Positions 1-8,884 of a stretch of 64,000 nt of DNA are shown one piece after another. Within the stretch, counting starts at the first letter, position 1. Every line of letters begins with the position of its first letter. The stretch is taken from NCBI GenBank assembly GCA_963717215.1, contig CAVQVS010000001.1, positions 62,001 to 126,000 of the forward strand, read 5' to 3'. The translations under genes and the position numbers were made by a program. Origin of the DNA: Roseiarcus sp963717215 (GTDB lineage: Bacteria; Pseudomonadota; Alphaproteobacteria; Rhizobiales; Beijerinckiaceae). The notes beneath the pieces are model-generated. The model searched no databases. It worked only from the letters and a program-made list of their open reading frames with translations, and was not told where the DNA came from.

Positions 1-166
1 GGGAGTCTAGTCGAAGGCGGCGCAGCCGGCAAAGCCGTCCTCCCTCGTCGCACGATGGGCATTGTGCTAGGGTTTCGCTCGGCAGATCGGCCGGGCGAGT
101 CGAAGGTTAGACGCAACGGTTTTGCGGTAGAGCCGGCCGCGCGGGTGAAAAGTGTGGAGTGAGGCA

Positions 167-655
167 ATGCGGGGTGACGAAAAGGTTATCGATTATCTCA
201 ATCGGGCGCTGAAGCACGAACTCACGGCAGTCAACCAATACTGGCTGCACTACCGCATTTTAGACAACTGGGGCTACAAGGACTTTGCCAAGACTTGGCG
301 TAAAGAATCGATCGAGGAGATGGAGCATGCCGACCATTTGGTCGCGCGCATTCTCTTCCTTGACGGCCTGCCGAACATGCAGTCGCTCGACCAGCTCAGG
401 ATCGGGCAAAACGTCAAGGAAATCCTGGAATGCGATCTAGCGGCGGAGATGCACGCCCGCGCGCTCTACCTGGAAGCGGCGCGCTACTGCGAGCAGGTCA
501 ACGACCGGGTGACAAGGATCCTGTTTGAAAAGCTGACTTCCGACGAGGAGGACCACATCGACTTCCTTGAGGCCCAGCTCACTTTGGTCGGACAACTCGG
601 CGTTCAGCTCTATTCACAAAAACACGTAGGCAAATTGCAAGAGGACGCGGACTGA
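167..655 (+). CDS. bfr: Bacterioferritin
   Basis: Heme-containing 24-mer ferritin that oxidises Fe(II) and stores it as a ferric core in the cytoplasm. The product is 162 aa, the usual length. All ferroxidase-centre ligands are at canonical positions: E18, E51, H54, E94, E127 and H130. The heme-ligating Met52 is present in EEMEH. An in-frame GTG lies 15 bases upstream, but the ATG at 167 gives the normal N-terminus (MRGDEKVIDYLN) and has a GGAG at 156-159. The likely partner, a bacterioferritin-associated ferredoxin that releases the iron, lies 550 bp downstream on the same strand. I see nothing else in bases 1-166. Function is very secure from the ligand set. Confidence 0.97.
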   Translation: MRGDEKVIDYLNRALKHELTAVNQYWLHYRILDNWGYKDFAKTWRKESIEEMEHADHLVARILFLDGLPNMQSLDQLRIGQNVKEILECDLAAEMHARALYLEAARYCEQVNDRVTRILFEKLTSDEEDHIDFLEAQLTLVGQLGVQLYSQKHVGKLQEDAD

Positions 656-713
656 GTTTTTGGACCGGCGAACGCGCGCCGTGCATTCACGCCCGCGCAC
701 CGCCGCTCCCGAA

Positions 714-781
714 TAAACGTCAATAAACGCGCCTAAACGCTAGTAAACGTTAGTAAAAATCCTGGCGTTTACTAGCGTTTA
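714..781. repeat. 10-bp-phased TAAACG array with 16-bp inverted repeat
   Basis: This is in the 548-bp gap between bfr and bfd. The hexamer TAAACG starts at 714, 724, 734 and 744, and TAAAAA starts at 754, an exact 10-base period (about one helical turn). The inverted hexamer CGTTTA is at 766 and 776. Bases 734-749 and 766-781 form a perfect 16-bp inverted repeat with a 16-base spacer, followed by a T-rich run. It could be a multi-site operator, an iteron-like protein-binding array, or a long-loop terminator for bfr. It does not match the alphaproteobacterial iron boxes I know (ICE, RirA box, Fur box). The rest of 656-1203 shows nothing I can support. Confidence 0.75.
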
Positions 782-1203
782 TTTTTCCGAATCTGGACTT
801 TTCAATGGGTTACGGCCGATTCAAGTAAAAAAAATTCTGATCCGTCTCTCCCGCTTTAAGTAATGCCTTCGGCGCCCTTTCAGCCATTCCATTTCTTCTG
901 TCGGCGCGTCGAGGGAACGCTCAAGTTTTCCGTCGAGTGGAAAGACGTATAACAAATATTCCGAATTTTGAAAATAGATCGTTCGAATCTCACGGCCGCA
1001 TTGGCCAAGTCGAACCGCGCAGCGATAGTCACGGGTCTTCGCCCGAGTCGTCGAAGTCGAAGCTGAGCGTGGTCAGCGATTCTTTGCATTCGTTCTAAAG
1101 TGCGCCTGCCCCCATTGACGCAGCGTGTGTCTTGCCCGACGAAGTACCGGTCGCGGTTTGTATAGAAGTCCTGATGCGGGCCACCATCGCCCGGGAGGCA
1201 TGG

Positions 1204-1557
1204 ATGATCGTCTGTTCTTGCAATGTGTTGACGGAGGTCGATATTCGGGCGTCCATAGCGACGCTGGATGACCCCAGAGACGTGTTCGACGTCTATGCGT
1301 CGCTGGGCTGTGCGCCGAAATGCGGAGGCTGCGTGGGCACGATCTGCGCTCTCATCAGCGAAGCCGAAGGACAGGAATTCGGCGCCGAGCAAATCAAGCC
1401 GGGCGGGGAAGCCAAAGGAAGAATGGACGCACGCCCTTGCGAAGGTCATCGACATTCTCAATCTGGCGCGCAAAATCCAGCTGAGCGCGATGCCGAGACC
1501 GTTTGGCAGATCGCCCCATCCTTCGATGCAGCGTTGGAATTCGTCGGGCAGGAGTAG
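1204..1557 (+). CDS. bfd: Bacterioferritin-associated ferredoxin (Bfd-like, [2Fe-2S]) with extended C-terminus
   Basis: A small [2Fe-2S] protein expected to pass electrons to bacterioferritin so stored iron can be released. The start at 1204 gives the canonical MIVCSCNVL beginning and has GGAGG at 1193-1197. Cluster cysteines are C4 and C6 (CSC) and C40 and C43 (CGGC), with extra Cys at 36 and 48. The Bfd fold ends near residue 56. The remaining 60 residues are Arg/Gly-rich with no recognised domain, roughly doubling the normal length. The tail could be a real extension or the product of a frameshift. Bfd identity is strong from the Cys pattern and from bfr upstream. Confidence 0.85.
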   Translation: MIVCSCNVLTEVDIRASIATLDDPRDVFDVYASLGCAPKCGGCVGTICALISEAEGQEFGAEQIKPGGEAKGRMDARPCEGHRHSQSGAQNPAERDAETVWQIAPSFDAALEFVGQE

Positions 1558-1710
1558 GACGACGCAGCGCGTCTGCATAAAGATCGCGCTATCCCCGCGC
1601 CTTTAGGTCTTTGCGGCCAACGTTCCAAAAAAGTTGGCTACTTCCCCCGTATGAAGTCTAGTCTGTTGATATGATTTTTGAACCGATCGAACGGCATCAC
1701 GCCCCGAATC

Positions 1711-2335
1711 TCAATGTTCGGGGTCATAACCACGCATCCACGGCAAATGCTCGTCGATTCCTTTGCTCAGCGGCTCATCCGTCGCCTCAAGCGTCATAGA
1801 TCGCCACGACACCCCCGGCCCTAACGTGGCGCTGAGGTTGTTGGGATCGACCAACATCACGCTCTTCGGATCGGTCGTGTCGGCGAAGGTGACGAGGTCA
1901 GGGAGATCGGCAGGTGTGATCGCGACGGGTCGTCCGCATTTGCGCGTCGCCTTGACCTCGTCGAGCCAGTCTTCTGGCTTTTTAGCGCCTAAGCACTTGT
2001 CTGCGAGAGCCTCGCCGGGGCCATCCTCGGCCCAACCTCGAAAGGTCGGCCAAGGGTCAGTCGCGCGCCGGATGCGAGTCGAACAGCGCAATCAGTGGGC
2101 GACGGCCTGTGCCGAGATCGACGTAGAGTGCTTGTCCGGTGGTCTTGTGGCCGATGCCCCGAGCGGGCATGGTCACGTCGAAGGCATTTATCTCCACCAC
2201 GTTTGAAGCGGTCTTCACTCCGTCCGGCGTGTTCAGGGTCAGCGCCAGTTTGTAGCGATAGCTCGCGCTGCGCCCGCAGCCAGCCAAAGCCGAGGCGACG
2301 CAGAGAAAAATCATGACGCGAAAAGCCGCGCACAT
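1711..2335 (-). CDS. Hypothetical lipoprotein, interrupted by a one-base insertion
   Basis: Two overlapping minus-strand frames make one protein. The first (2335 to 2057) starts with a lipoprotein signal, hydrophobic MIFLCVASALAG followed by Cys. It continues through a conserved-looking segment (YVDLGTGRRPLIAL) and stops at 2057-2059. The second frame continues with PTFRGWAEDG and runs to 1711, including DLVTFADTTDPKSVMLVDPN. Removing one T (base 2059 on the plus strand) joins them as HPARDDPWPTFRGW. The combined product would be about 207 aa, exported and lipid-anchored. I recall similar uncharacterised proteins in Rhizobiales but know no function. The break is either a sequencing error or a recent null mutation. 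Confidence 0.6.
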
Positions 2336-2557
2336 CTCGCCGCGCCTTAAACCCAGGAGTATTGCTGGGAGCGGAAAGATAGGCAGTGGAGATTAATTAC
2401 GGATGTATGCCGGACGACTCTCGGTTCGTCCCTCCCGGCTTCACCGTAATAGGCGAAACTAAAGATTTGTGCACAGCGAATTACGCCAGCCAGATCAACG
2501 GCTTACTTGATGCTGTCCGCGATTTGACCAAAGTCAACCATCGATGGCGTTTAAGCC

Positions 2558-3857
2558 TTACGCGAGGCGCCAGACGGTCACCGGCTCCTCGTAACCCCGG
2601 ACGGGGAGGGGCCCAAGGGGCAGAGCATCGCCGATCGCATCCCGCGCGGCCTCGCGCACGGTGTCGGAGACGATGAGTTGCGAACCAACCTCTTTGTTGA
2701 GGCTCTCGAGGCGCGACGCCAAATTCACCGTGTCGCCGATAACCGTATATTCCTTGCGGCGCGGCGAGCCGACGGTTCCGGCCACCGCCTGACCGATGTG
2801 GATGCCGATGCCGAGGCGGATCGGCCAAGGATTGCCGACGTTGCTTGCGTCGATAGCGCTCAGCATCTCGCGCGCCGCCTCGACGGCGTTCGCGGCTCCA
2901 AGAGGATCGTCGATCGGCGCGCCGAAAATGGCGAGCAGGCCGTCGCCTAAAAACTTGTTCACGATGCCATTGTGACGGTCGACGGCGTCGACCAGGATTT
3001 CAAAAACGGCGTCGAGGCGATCGACGACTTCGGCTGGCGTCCGACTGCGCGCCGCTGCGGTGAAGCTGCGGATGTCGACGAACATCACGCAAACGCGCCT
3101 CATCTCGCTCAGCTCGGCCGCGCCGATCGCGAGCAGTTGCTCGACCACCCGCGGCGAAACGTGTTGACCGAAGAGGTTGGTCACTTCGTCGCGGGCCGAC
3201 GCCGCAGCGAGCGCGCGGCGGAAATGGCTCTTGATCGTCGCTCCGACAGAGCCGGCCAGCAAGCCGGCGGCGAGAAGGACGGCGCTGCGCGTCAGATGAT
3301 AGCCGATGCTGAAGGTCGGGTCCTCGGTTCGCCAAGCAAGGTGGAGGATGATTGAGGCGAGGGCGAAGAGTTCGACCGCGGCGACCGCGCCGGTAAACGC
3401 CGAAAGCGCAAAATCAAGCCGCAGAGTCGAGAGAATGATGAAGAGAAAATAGAGAAGCGCCGGCCATGTGCCGAAAACGATGGCGGGCGCGGGCAGATAT
3501 CCTGCGAGCAGAAAGAGCAGCACGGTCGGAAAGCTCGTTTCGACGAGCGCGTTCGCGTAGCGTCCGAAGACCGGGTAATTTCGACCACGACGAAGGAAAA
3601 TCGTGACCAGGCCGGCCGCGAACAGTTCGTAGGCGATGAAGGCCGAGAGCGCCGCCAAGGCGGCGTGCTCCGGGAGTCGATCGTGATAGATCGACCGGAC
3701 GAAGCCGGGGGCGAGCGTTGCGATCAAGAGGATCAGAACGAAGATGAACGGTCTGCAGGCCAGCCAGGATGAGCATGCGCCGCCGCTCGCTGACGAGAAT
3801 CTCGCGGTTGAGCAGGCGCTGAAACGTCGTGTCGGCAGGGTCAGCGGGATCGGCCAT
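2558..3857 (-). CDS. Membrane-anchored class III adenylate/guanylate cyclase, interrupted by a one-base insertion
   Basis: Makes cyclic nucleotide from ATP or GTP. The true N-terminus starts at 3857 (MADPADPADTTFQRLL...LILAGLQT). It is separated from the rest by one extra base near 3749-3751; deleting it continues into FIFVLILLIATLAPG. About five or six hydrophobic membrane segments follow. A class III catalytic domain fills the C-terminal 190 residues. Both metal-binding aspartates are visible, in CVMFVDIRSF and in FLGDGLLAIFG, and KEYTVIGDTVNLASRLE is the typical end of the active site. Translating the main frame upstream of 3750 gives a spurious Arg-rich N-terminus. Substrate (ATP or GTP) cannot be decided here. 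The gene stands alone. Confidence 0.88.
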
Positions 3858-4197
3858 CTCGATCTTTCGTGGCGACGGTGAAGAATGAAATCGGGGTCGC
3901 GTTCGTTTACGACCGCGATCCTATCGACGAGCGCGGCAGCAGATTCGTGAGCAAAACAGGGAGCTCGATCGCGTCCGGGCGCCCGAACAGGCACTATAGA
4001 ATTTAGTTTGACAATCCGCAGTGATCGGCCTGATCCTCGCTCTCCGCTGCCTCGTGGCGAAGGCGGCCAAAAGCCTATGAAGCAAGCTTCGCGAACGCGA
4101 TGGCTGTTGGATAGGCGAATGAAGAAGACAGCGAGGAAATTCGTGCCGAGCGCAGGTTCGCGGCGCTCTGTATGAAAAGACTCAGGGGGAAACGGCG
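3858..4197. other. Gene-free stretch upstream of NTF2-like gene
   Basis: This 340-bp gap separates the divergent cyclase and NTF2-like genes and must hold both promoters. I see no convincing sigma-70 boxes, repeats or RNA. An AGGGGGA ribosome-binding site is at 4186-4192. Confidence 0.5.
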
Positions 4198-4662
4198 ATG
4201 GCGCTTACCAAACACACGATGACGAACGAGCAACGAAAGTCGGTTGCGCTCGAATATCTGAAGGCTTTCGACAATGCAGGGGTTACTTCCGACGGGGGAA
4301 GCCTCCTGGATCTCTTCGCAGACGACGCCCAGGTCTACTTTCCCAAATGGGGCATAGCCCGAGGGAAGGAGCAAATCGGCAAGTTGTTCGGCGACGTTGG
4401 CGGGACCATCAAATCCATCGTTCATCATTTTTCGCACTTCAACTGGATTTTTTCAGGCGAGGACCTCGTCGTCTGTGAGGGCACGAGTCACGGCGAGCAC
4501 CGCGATGGGCCGTGGCGCGCCGACCTTCCGGAGCACGGATCCGGTCGCTGGTGCGACGTGTTCGAAATCCGTGATTGGAAGATCCACCGGTGCTTCATCT
4601 ATCTCGACCCCGACTACGCAGGCAAAGACACGGCGCGCTATCCCTGGCTCAACCAGCAATAA
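4198..4662 (+). CDS. SnoaL/NTF2-like protein
   Basis: 154-aa soluble protein of the SnoaL-like (nuclear transport factor 2, ketosteroid-isomerase) fold. These proteins form a small alpha+beta cone that binds hydrophobic ligands, and many have no known substrate. Family-like features are the N-terminal helix (RKSVALEYLKAFDNAG), the LLDLFADDAQVYFP strand/loop, and the aromatic-rich C-terminus RWCDVFEIRDWKIHRCFIYL. No signal peptide. The start at 4198 has AGGGGGA at 4186-4192. Neighbours give no pathway, so function is open. Confidence 0.75.
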   Translation: MALTKHTMTNEQRKSVALEYLKAFDNAGVTSDGGSLLDLFADDAQVYFPKWGIARGKEQIGKLFGDVGGTIKSIVHHFSHFNWIFSGEDLVVCEGTSHGEHRDGPWRADLPEHGSGRWCDVFEIRDWKIHRCFIYLDPDYAGKDTARYPWLNQQ

Positions 4663-5054
4663 GGGCAGCGAGCGTATCACTCGCTCTTGTAGCGTCTCGG
4701 AGTGCTCCCTCCTGTCGAACTCGCCGTCGCCACGGCGGCGATGATCGAGCGCGGCTTGTCTTGTAATTTTTAGTTCTAAGCTGCGAAGAGGGCGCGCCGC
4801 CTTTCCTGGCCGATGGCGGAGGAGGATTTTCAGTCCCCCATAGCGGCGGCGGACGTGGCATGGCGGCCGCGCGCAATGGGCCTTGTGCAGTTTGCCGACA
4901 TAGGCTATGAACGCCCAATCGAGTTTCGGCCGGACGACTTGGCCTCGCCGCGCGCTACGCGTCGGACTGACGACCTTCTTCCTAAATCTCGATCACTCCG
5001 AGCCGGTTGCGCGTTTGCGCGGCCTATATAAACACGTACTTGAAAGAAGTTCTC
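4663..5054. other. Gene-free stretch ahead of cspA
   Basis: This 392-bp gap holds no open frame with coding-like composition. Its last part should contain the cspA promoter and 5' leader; a TATATAA stretch is visible about 30 bases before the cspA start. No other structure was found. Confidence 0.4.
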
Positions 5055-5264
5055 ATGACGCAAGGAACCGTAAAGTGGTTCAACAGCCAAAAAGGCTTTG
5101 GCTTCATCCAGCCGGACGATGGCAGCAAGGATGTCTTCGTGCACATCAGCGCCGTTGAGCGCGCCGGTCTCTACAGCCTCAACGAGGGACAGAAGGTTAC
5201 TTTTGACCTTGTTGCAGATCGAAAGACCGGCAAGTCCTCGGCGGACAACCTGAAGGCCGCCTGA
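5055..5264 (+). CDS. cspA: Cold-shock protein, CspA family
   Basis: 69-aa single cold-shock domain that binds single-stranded RNA/DNA and acts as an RNA chaperone. The RNP1 motif KGFGFIQ and RNP2 motif VFVHIS are intact, and the first strand reads GTVKWFNSQ. Length is typical. The ATG at 5055 is the only start that fits the family. It is monocistronic, with a strong terminator hairpin at 5333-5367. Whether it is cold-induced or constitutive cannot be told from sequence, since alphaproteobacteria carry several copies. Confidence 0.95.
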   Translation: MTQGTVKWFNSQKGFGFIQPDDGSKDVFVHISAVERAGLYSLNEGQKVTFDLVADRKTGKSSADNLKAA

Positions 5265-5332
5265 TCGGCAAAGCCTGACAGCCATATCGCCTTGACCACG
5301 GATGTACTGGCAGGGTTCATGTGGTTCGAGAT

Positions 5333-5367
5333 CCCGCGTCCGGCTTGCCGTGCGCGGGTTTTTGTTT
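5333..5367 (+). terminator. Rho-independent terminator after cspA
   Basis: CCCGCG at 5333-5338 pairs with CGCGGG at 5353-5358. An inner CGG/CCG stem extends it, and TTTTTGTTTT follows directly. It lies 69 bases after the cspA stop. Confidence 0.75.
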
Positions 5368-5502
5368 TGTGGGGTTTCGTCGGGCGGCAGGGCCATGGTC
5401 GGTTCGCGGCGGCTGTCGAGGAATACAAGAAGCGGAGCCCTTGACCGCAGAGAAGGCGCTTCACCCACGTTCTGACGAGAAGGCCAGAGAGGCCGCCACA
5501 TC

Positions 5503-5787
5503 ATGACCCTCCACAAATTCGCGATCGGGCAAACTGTCGATTTCGACAAGATGCTCCCATCGATATCGAGGCCCAAGGGTCCGTTCGAGATCGTGAGCGT
5601 GTTGTCTGTCGACGACTCCAATTCGCCCACCTATCGCATCAAGAGCAAAGGGGAGCTTTTCTCGCGGGCCGTCAAAGAAATTGATCTTGTGGCCGTCGAC
5701 TTGCCGTCGAGCGAACAAGCGGCCGCGGCGGTCTGGGCCGATCCCGTGTCCGGACGATGGCTGCCTCGCCCGCTCAGATCGCGGTGA
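5503..5787 (+). CDS. Conserved hypothetical protein
   Basis: 94-aa soluble protein. The pattern HKFAIGQTVDF...FEIVSVLSVDD...YRIKSKGELFSRAVKEIDL resembles a family of small uncharacterised Rhizobiales proteins that start with a HKF.IGQ.V.F strand and contain YRIK. It is probably a small beta-barrel (SH3-like) domain, but that is inference. The start at 5503 has AGAGAGG upstream. The last 15 residues (PVSGRWLPRPLRSR) look less conserved. No signal peptide and no operon partner. Confidence 0.65.
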   Translation: MTLHKFAIGQTVDFDKMLPSISRPKGPFEIVSVLSVDDSNSPTYRIKSKGELFSRAVKEIDLVAVDLPSSEQAAAAVWADPVSGRWLPRPLRSR

Positions 5788-5913
5788 CGACCTGCGACGA
5801 ATTCCGGTCCGGGCTCAAACGATTGAATCAGCCTCTTGGCCATTCGCTGAGGAGAGGCGAGAGGGAAACCCGTAACTCGAGCCGCCGTGCTGCGTCGCTC
5901 CGGCTGGCGGCGG

Positions 5914-6648
5914 TTACTGCGTCAGCTCAAACCGCGCGGTGACGGTCACCGTCAGCTTGTCCTCGCCGGCTTCGATCGGCGTCGGCGCGGGAGCGCCGGC
6001 GGCAAACGCACGGGAAAAAGCGACGGGCGCTTGGCGGCCGGCCTCTTCGGTGAGCACCATCAGCCTGCCGATTCTCGCGCCCCCTGCGCTCGCGTAGATC
6101 TCGGCCTTCCGCCTCGCGTCGGCGACGGCAAGCGGGCGCGCCTTGTCAAGGAGGGCGCTAGGATTGTTGTGGCCGAAGCCGATGCCGTAGATTGAATTGG
6201 CGCCGGCGGCCACGGCCTTGTCCAGCAGCGCGCCAAGACGCGGAATGTCGCGAAGCATCACGCTCACGTTGTTGCTCACGCTGTATCCGGTGATCGTAGG
6301 CTCGGTCTGTTGGCCGGGCGAGGGCTGGGAGAACATTGGCGAAATCGACAGTTCGGAAGTCTGGATATCGGCGGGAGCGACCCCCTCCGCCTTGATCAGG
6401 GAAACGAGCGCGTTGGCTGCGTTGGCGTTGGCCGCCATCGCCTCGCCCGCATTTTTGCCGGTGCTCGTCACCCCAAGCGTCACCCGGGCGAAATCGGGCG
6501 CGGCGCCGACGCTGCCTTCGCCGCTGACTTCGACCCAACGGTCATTGCTGATGTCGATCACCCGCTCGAGCGCTCGCGCGGGCGGGATCGCGGCGAGCGT
6601 CGCTAGGAAAGTGATTAAAGCCAACCTGAGCCGCAATGGTTTCTCCAA
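5914..6648 (-). CDS. SIMPL-domain (DUF541) periplasmic protein
   Basis: 244-aa exported protein of the SIMPL/YggE family, linked in some bacteria to oxidative-stress tolerance but with no defined biochemical activity. A Sec signal peptide covers about residues 1-26 and ends at PARA. The SIMPL domain follows: VSGEGSVGAAPDFARVTLGV, then the ADIQTSELSISPMF motif, GYSVSNNVSVMLRDI, and a C-terminal helix/strand ending in TVTVTARFELTQ. It is divergent from the SMP-30-like gene, with a 213-bp shared upstream region in which I see no clear operator. Confidence 0.9.
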   Translation of the reverse strand: MEKPLRLRLALITFLATLAAIPPARALERVIDISNDRWVEVSGEGSVGAAPDFARVTLGVTSTGKNAGEAMAANANAANALVSLIKAEGVAPADIQTSELSISPMFSQPSPGQQTEPTITGYSVSNNVSVMLRDIPRLGALLDKAVAAGANSIYGIGFGHNNPSALLDKARPLAVADARRKAEIYASAGGARIGRLMVLTEEAGRQAPVAFSRAFAAGAPAPTPIEAGEDKLTVTVTARFELTQ

Positions 6649-6861
6649 GTTCGGCTATCTGTCGCGTATGCGAGGTCAGAAGGCAATCACGGGGGATTGC
6701 AGGTGCCTATCGGCGCGGCCCGTGTCTTTCTTAAGACCCAATTCAAAACCGCACGGAGTTGAGATCCAATTCCCTCACTCCACGTGGAGGCAAAGCGCTG
6801 TAGGGTAGGGCGGCGCGACGATTTCGAAATCAAAGAGACGGCTACGCAAGGGTGACCCGCT

Positions 6862-7788
6862 ATGGCTGCTTCATTGCCCGCCTACGAATTAATTCCTCTA
6901 CCCGGCGAAGGGCCGGAGGATGTTGTAGTCGGCTCGGATGGTTTGATCTACACGGGGCTTCTCGACGGGCGCATTCTCTCGGTCGCGCCAGAGAGCGGAG
7001 CGGTGCGCGAAGTCACCAAGACCGGCGGCCGGCCCTTAGGGCTCGAAGCGACGACAGACGGACGGCTCCTGATCTGTGACAGTCCAAAAGGTCTCCTGGA
7101 GCTGGACCTCAAGACCGGCACGCTCAGAACACTCGTCACTCATGATGGCGCCGAGCCGCTCATCTTTTGCAGCAATGTCATCGCTGCGCCTGACGGCGAC
7201 ATCTTTTTCACCATCTCGTCGATGCGCTACAGTTTTCCCGATTGGAGGAAGGACTTCGCAGAGAACCTGCCGACGGGGCGTGTATACCGGCGCGCGGGAA
7301 ACGGCGCGTTGACGAAGGTGATGGACGGCTTGCGCTTCGCCAACGGTCTCGCGCGGGCGCGCGACGGAAAAAGCCTCATCGTCGCTGAGACTGCCGGGCG
7401 TCGTCTGCTTCGCCTGTGGCTCGCGGGCGACCGCGTCGGGACAAGCGAGGTGATCGCCGAGCTTCCCGGCTTTCCTGACAATCTCGCCGCTGACGACGGC
7501 CTCGTCTGGGTCGCCTTCGCTTCGGAAGCAAACCCGGCGCTCGAGGCCGTTCACAAGCTGCCGCTCTTTTTGCGCCGCGTGGTTGCGCGCCTGCCGGAAA
7601 GCGTGCAGCCAAAGCCTTCGCGCGTTGCTTGGGTTGCCGCTTATGACGAAAACGGCGCCTGTACGCGCGATTTCAAATGGACGGATGGCCGCTTTGCAAT
7701 GGTCACGGGCCTCTGCCGTGTCGGCAGTCACGTTTGGTGCGCCGGCCTCCACGAACGCGCCTTGATGCGCTTCGAACTGCCAGGTTGA
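6862..7788 (+). CDS. SMP-30/gluconolactonase/strictosidine synthase-like beta-propeller protein
   Basis: 308-aa six-bladed beta-propeller of the SMP-30/strictosidine-synthase-like superfamily, expected to be a calcium-dependent lactonase or esterase. Blade signatures include PEDVVVGSDGLIYTGLLDG, GRPLGLEATTDGRLLICDS, the insert SSMRYSFPDWRKDFAENLPTG typical of the strictosidine-synthase/APMAP branch, and GLRFANGLARARDGKSLIVAET. GFPDNLAADDGLVWVAF holds the conserved Asn-Leu. No signal peptide. Substrate unknown. It is alone on its strand and convergent with the oxidoreductase gene. Confidence 0.85.
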   Translation: MAASLPAYELIPLPGEGPEDVVVGSDGLIYTGLLDGRILSVAPESGAVREVTKTGGRPLGLEATTDGRLLICDSPKGLLELDLKTGTLRTLVTHDGAEPLIFCSNVIAAPDGDIFFTISSMRYSFPDWRKDFAENLPTGRVYRRAGNGALTKVMDGLRFANGLARARDGKSLIVAETAGRRLLRLWLAGDRVGTSEVIAELPGFPDNLAADDGLVWVAFASEANPALEAVHKLPLFLRRVVARLPESVQPKPSRVAWVAAYDENGACTRDFKWTDGRFAMVTGLCRVGSHVWCAGLHERALMRFELPG

Positions 7789-7878
7789 CGGCTCCAGCCG
7801 ACGCCAACGACTCGTCCGGACGCATAACTTGAGCCGGCGCTGCGCGCCGCAACGAAGCGCCCAGCACGAGGCCGCCGC

Positions 7879-8871
7879 TCAAGGGATGAGCACCACTTTT
7901 CCCAAATGGCTTCCACTCTCCACGTAGGCATGCGCCGCGCCAGCCTCGGCCAAGGGAAAGGTTTTGTCGACGATCGGCCTGATCTTGCCAGCTTCGATCC
8001 AAGGCCAGACGCGGGCTTCGACAGCGGCGGCGAGCCGCGCCTTTTCGTCGGCTGAGCGAGGGCGCAGCGTTGATCCGGTGAGGATCAGCCGGTCGCGCAT
8101 CAGGCGCATGAGGTCGATTTCCGCTTTCGCTCCGCCCTGGGTGGCGATCAGGACATTGCGCCCGAGCGGCTTCAGGCAGGCGAGGTTCTTCGGCGTGGTG
8201 TCGCCGCCGACCATGTCCAGAATGACGTCGGCTCCGCCTTCGGTCTTGATCCGCTCCACGAAATCTTCGGCTTTGGTGTCGATCGCGACGTCGGCGCCGA
8301 GCTTCAAGGCCGCCGCCGCTTTATCCGCGCCGCGACTGGTGGCGAACACTTTGGCGCCTGCCGCCTTCGCCATCTGGATCGCCATGACGCCGATGCCGGA
8401 TGTGCCTCCATGTATGAGGAAAGTCTCGCCGGCTTTGAGGGCTCCGCTTTCCAACACATTCGCGAAGACAGTGAAGGCGGTTTCTGGCAGCGCGGCGGCT
8501 TCGACCAGGCTCAGCCCCTTGGGGATGGGCAACACATGTCGGGAATCGACCCGGCAATATTCCGCGTAGCCGCCCCCGCCCAGAAGGGCGCAGACCTGAT
8601 CGCCGACCGACCACCGGGCCGCCTTCGCGCCGAACGCGGCCACGTCTCCCGCGACTTCGAGGCCCAAGATCTCGGGGGCGCCGGGCGGCGGGGGATAAAG
8701 GCCCATGCGCTGAATGATGTCGGGCCGGTTGACACCGGCGGCCTTGACCCGGATCAGGATTTCGCCAGGACCGGGTTTGGGGGTTGGGACCTGCGCGGCC
8801 TTCAAGGCGTCGGCTGCGCCCTTGCCGCCCTCGATGATCACCGCGGTCATCATGTCCGGGATCGCGCTCAT
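7879..8871 (-). CDS. NAD(P)H-quinone oxidoreductase, zinc-free MDR family (PIG3-like)
   Basis: 330-aa medium-chain dehydrogenase/reductase of the quinone-oxidoreductase/PIG3 branch. It reduces quinones with NADPH. The N-terminal GroES-like domain contains RVKAAGVNRPDIIQRMGLYP. The Rossmann domain carries the nucleotide-binding motif HGGTSGIGVMAIQMA and DVILDMVGGD. Catalytic-zinc ligands of true alcohol dehydrogenases are absent, as expected. The C-terminus (AEAGAAHAYVESGSHLGKVVL) matches the family end. It lies 13 bp after the ATC-hydrolase-like gene on the same strand, so the two are probably co-transcribed. Confidence 0.93.
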   Translation of the reverse strand: MSAIPDMMTAVIIEGGKGAADALKAAQVPTPKPGPGEILIRVKAAGVNRPDIIQRMGLYPPPPGAPEILGLEVAGDVAAFGAKAARWSVGDQVCALLGGGGYAEYCRVDSRHVLPIPKGLSLVEAAALPETAFTVFANVLESGALKAGETFLIHGGTSGIGVMAIQMAKAAGAKVFATSRGADKAAAALKLGADVAIDTKAEDFVERIKTEGGADVILDMVGGDTTPKNLACLKPLGRNVLIATQGGAKAEIDLMRLMRDRLILTGSTLRPRSADEKARLAAAVEARVWPWIEAGKIRPIVDKTFPLAEAGAAHAYVESGSHLGKVVLIP

Positions 8872-8884
8872 GCAAGGCTTCCCT

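Noticed and set aside
880..1578. 232-codon minus-strand frame over bfd
   Set aside because: Overlaps the Bfd cysteine motifs; product is Arg-rich with no fold.
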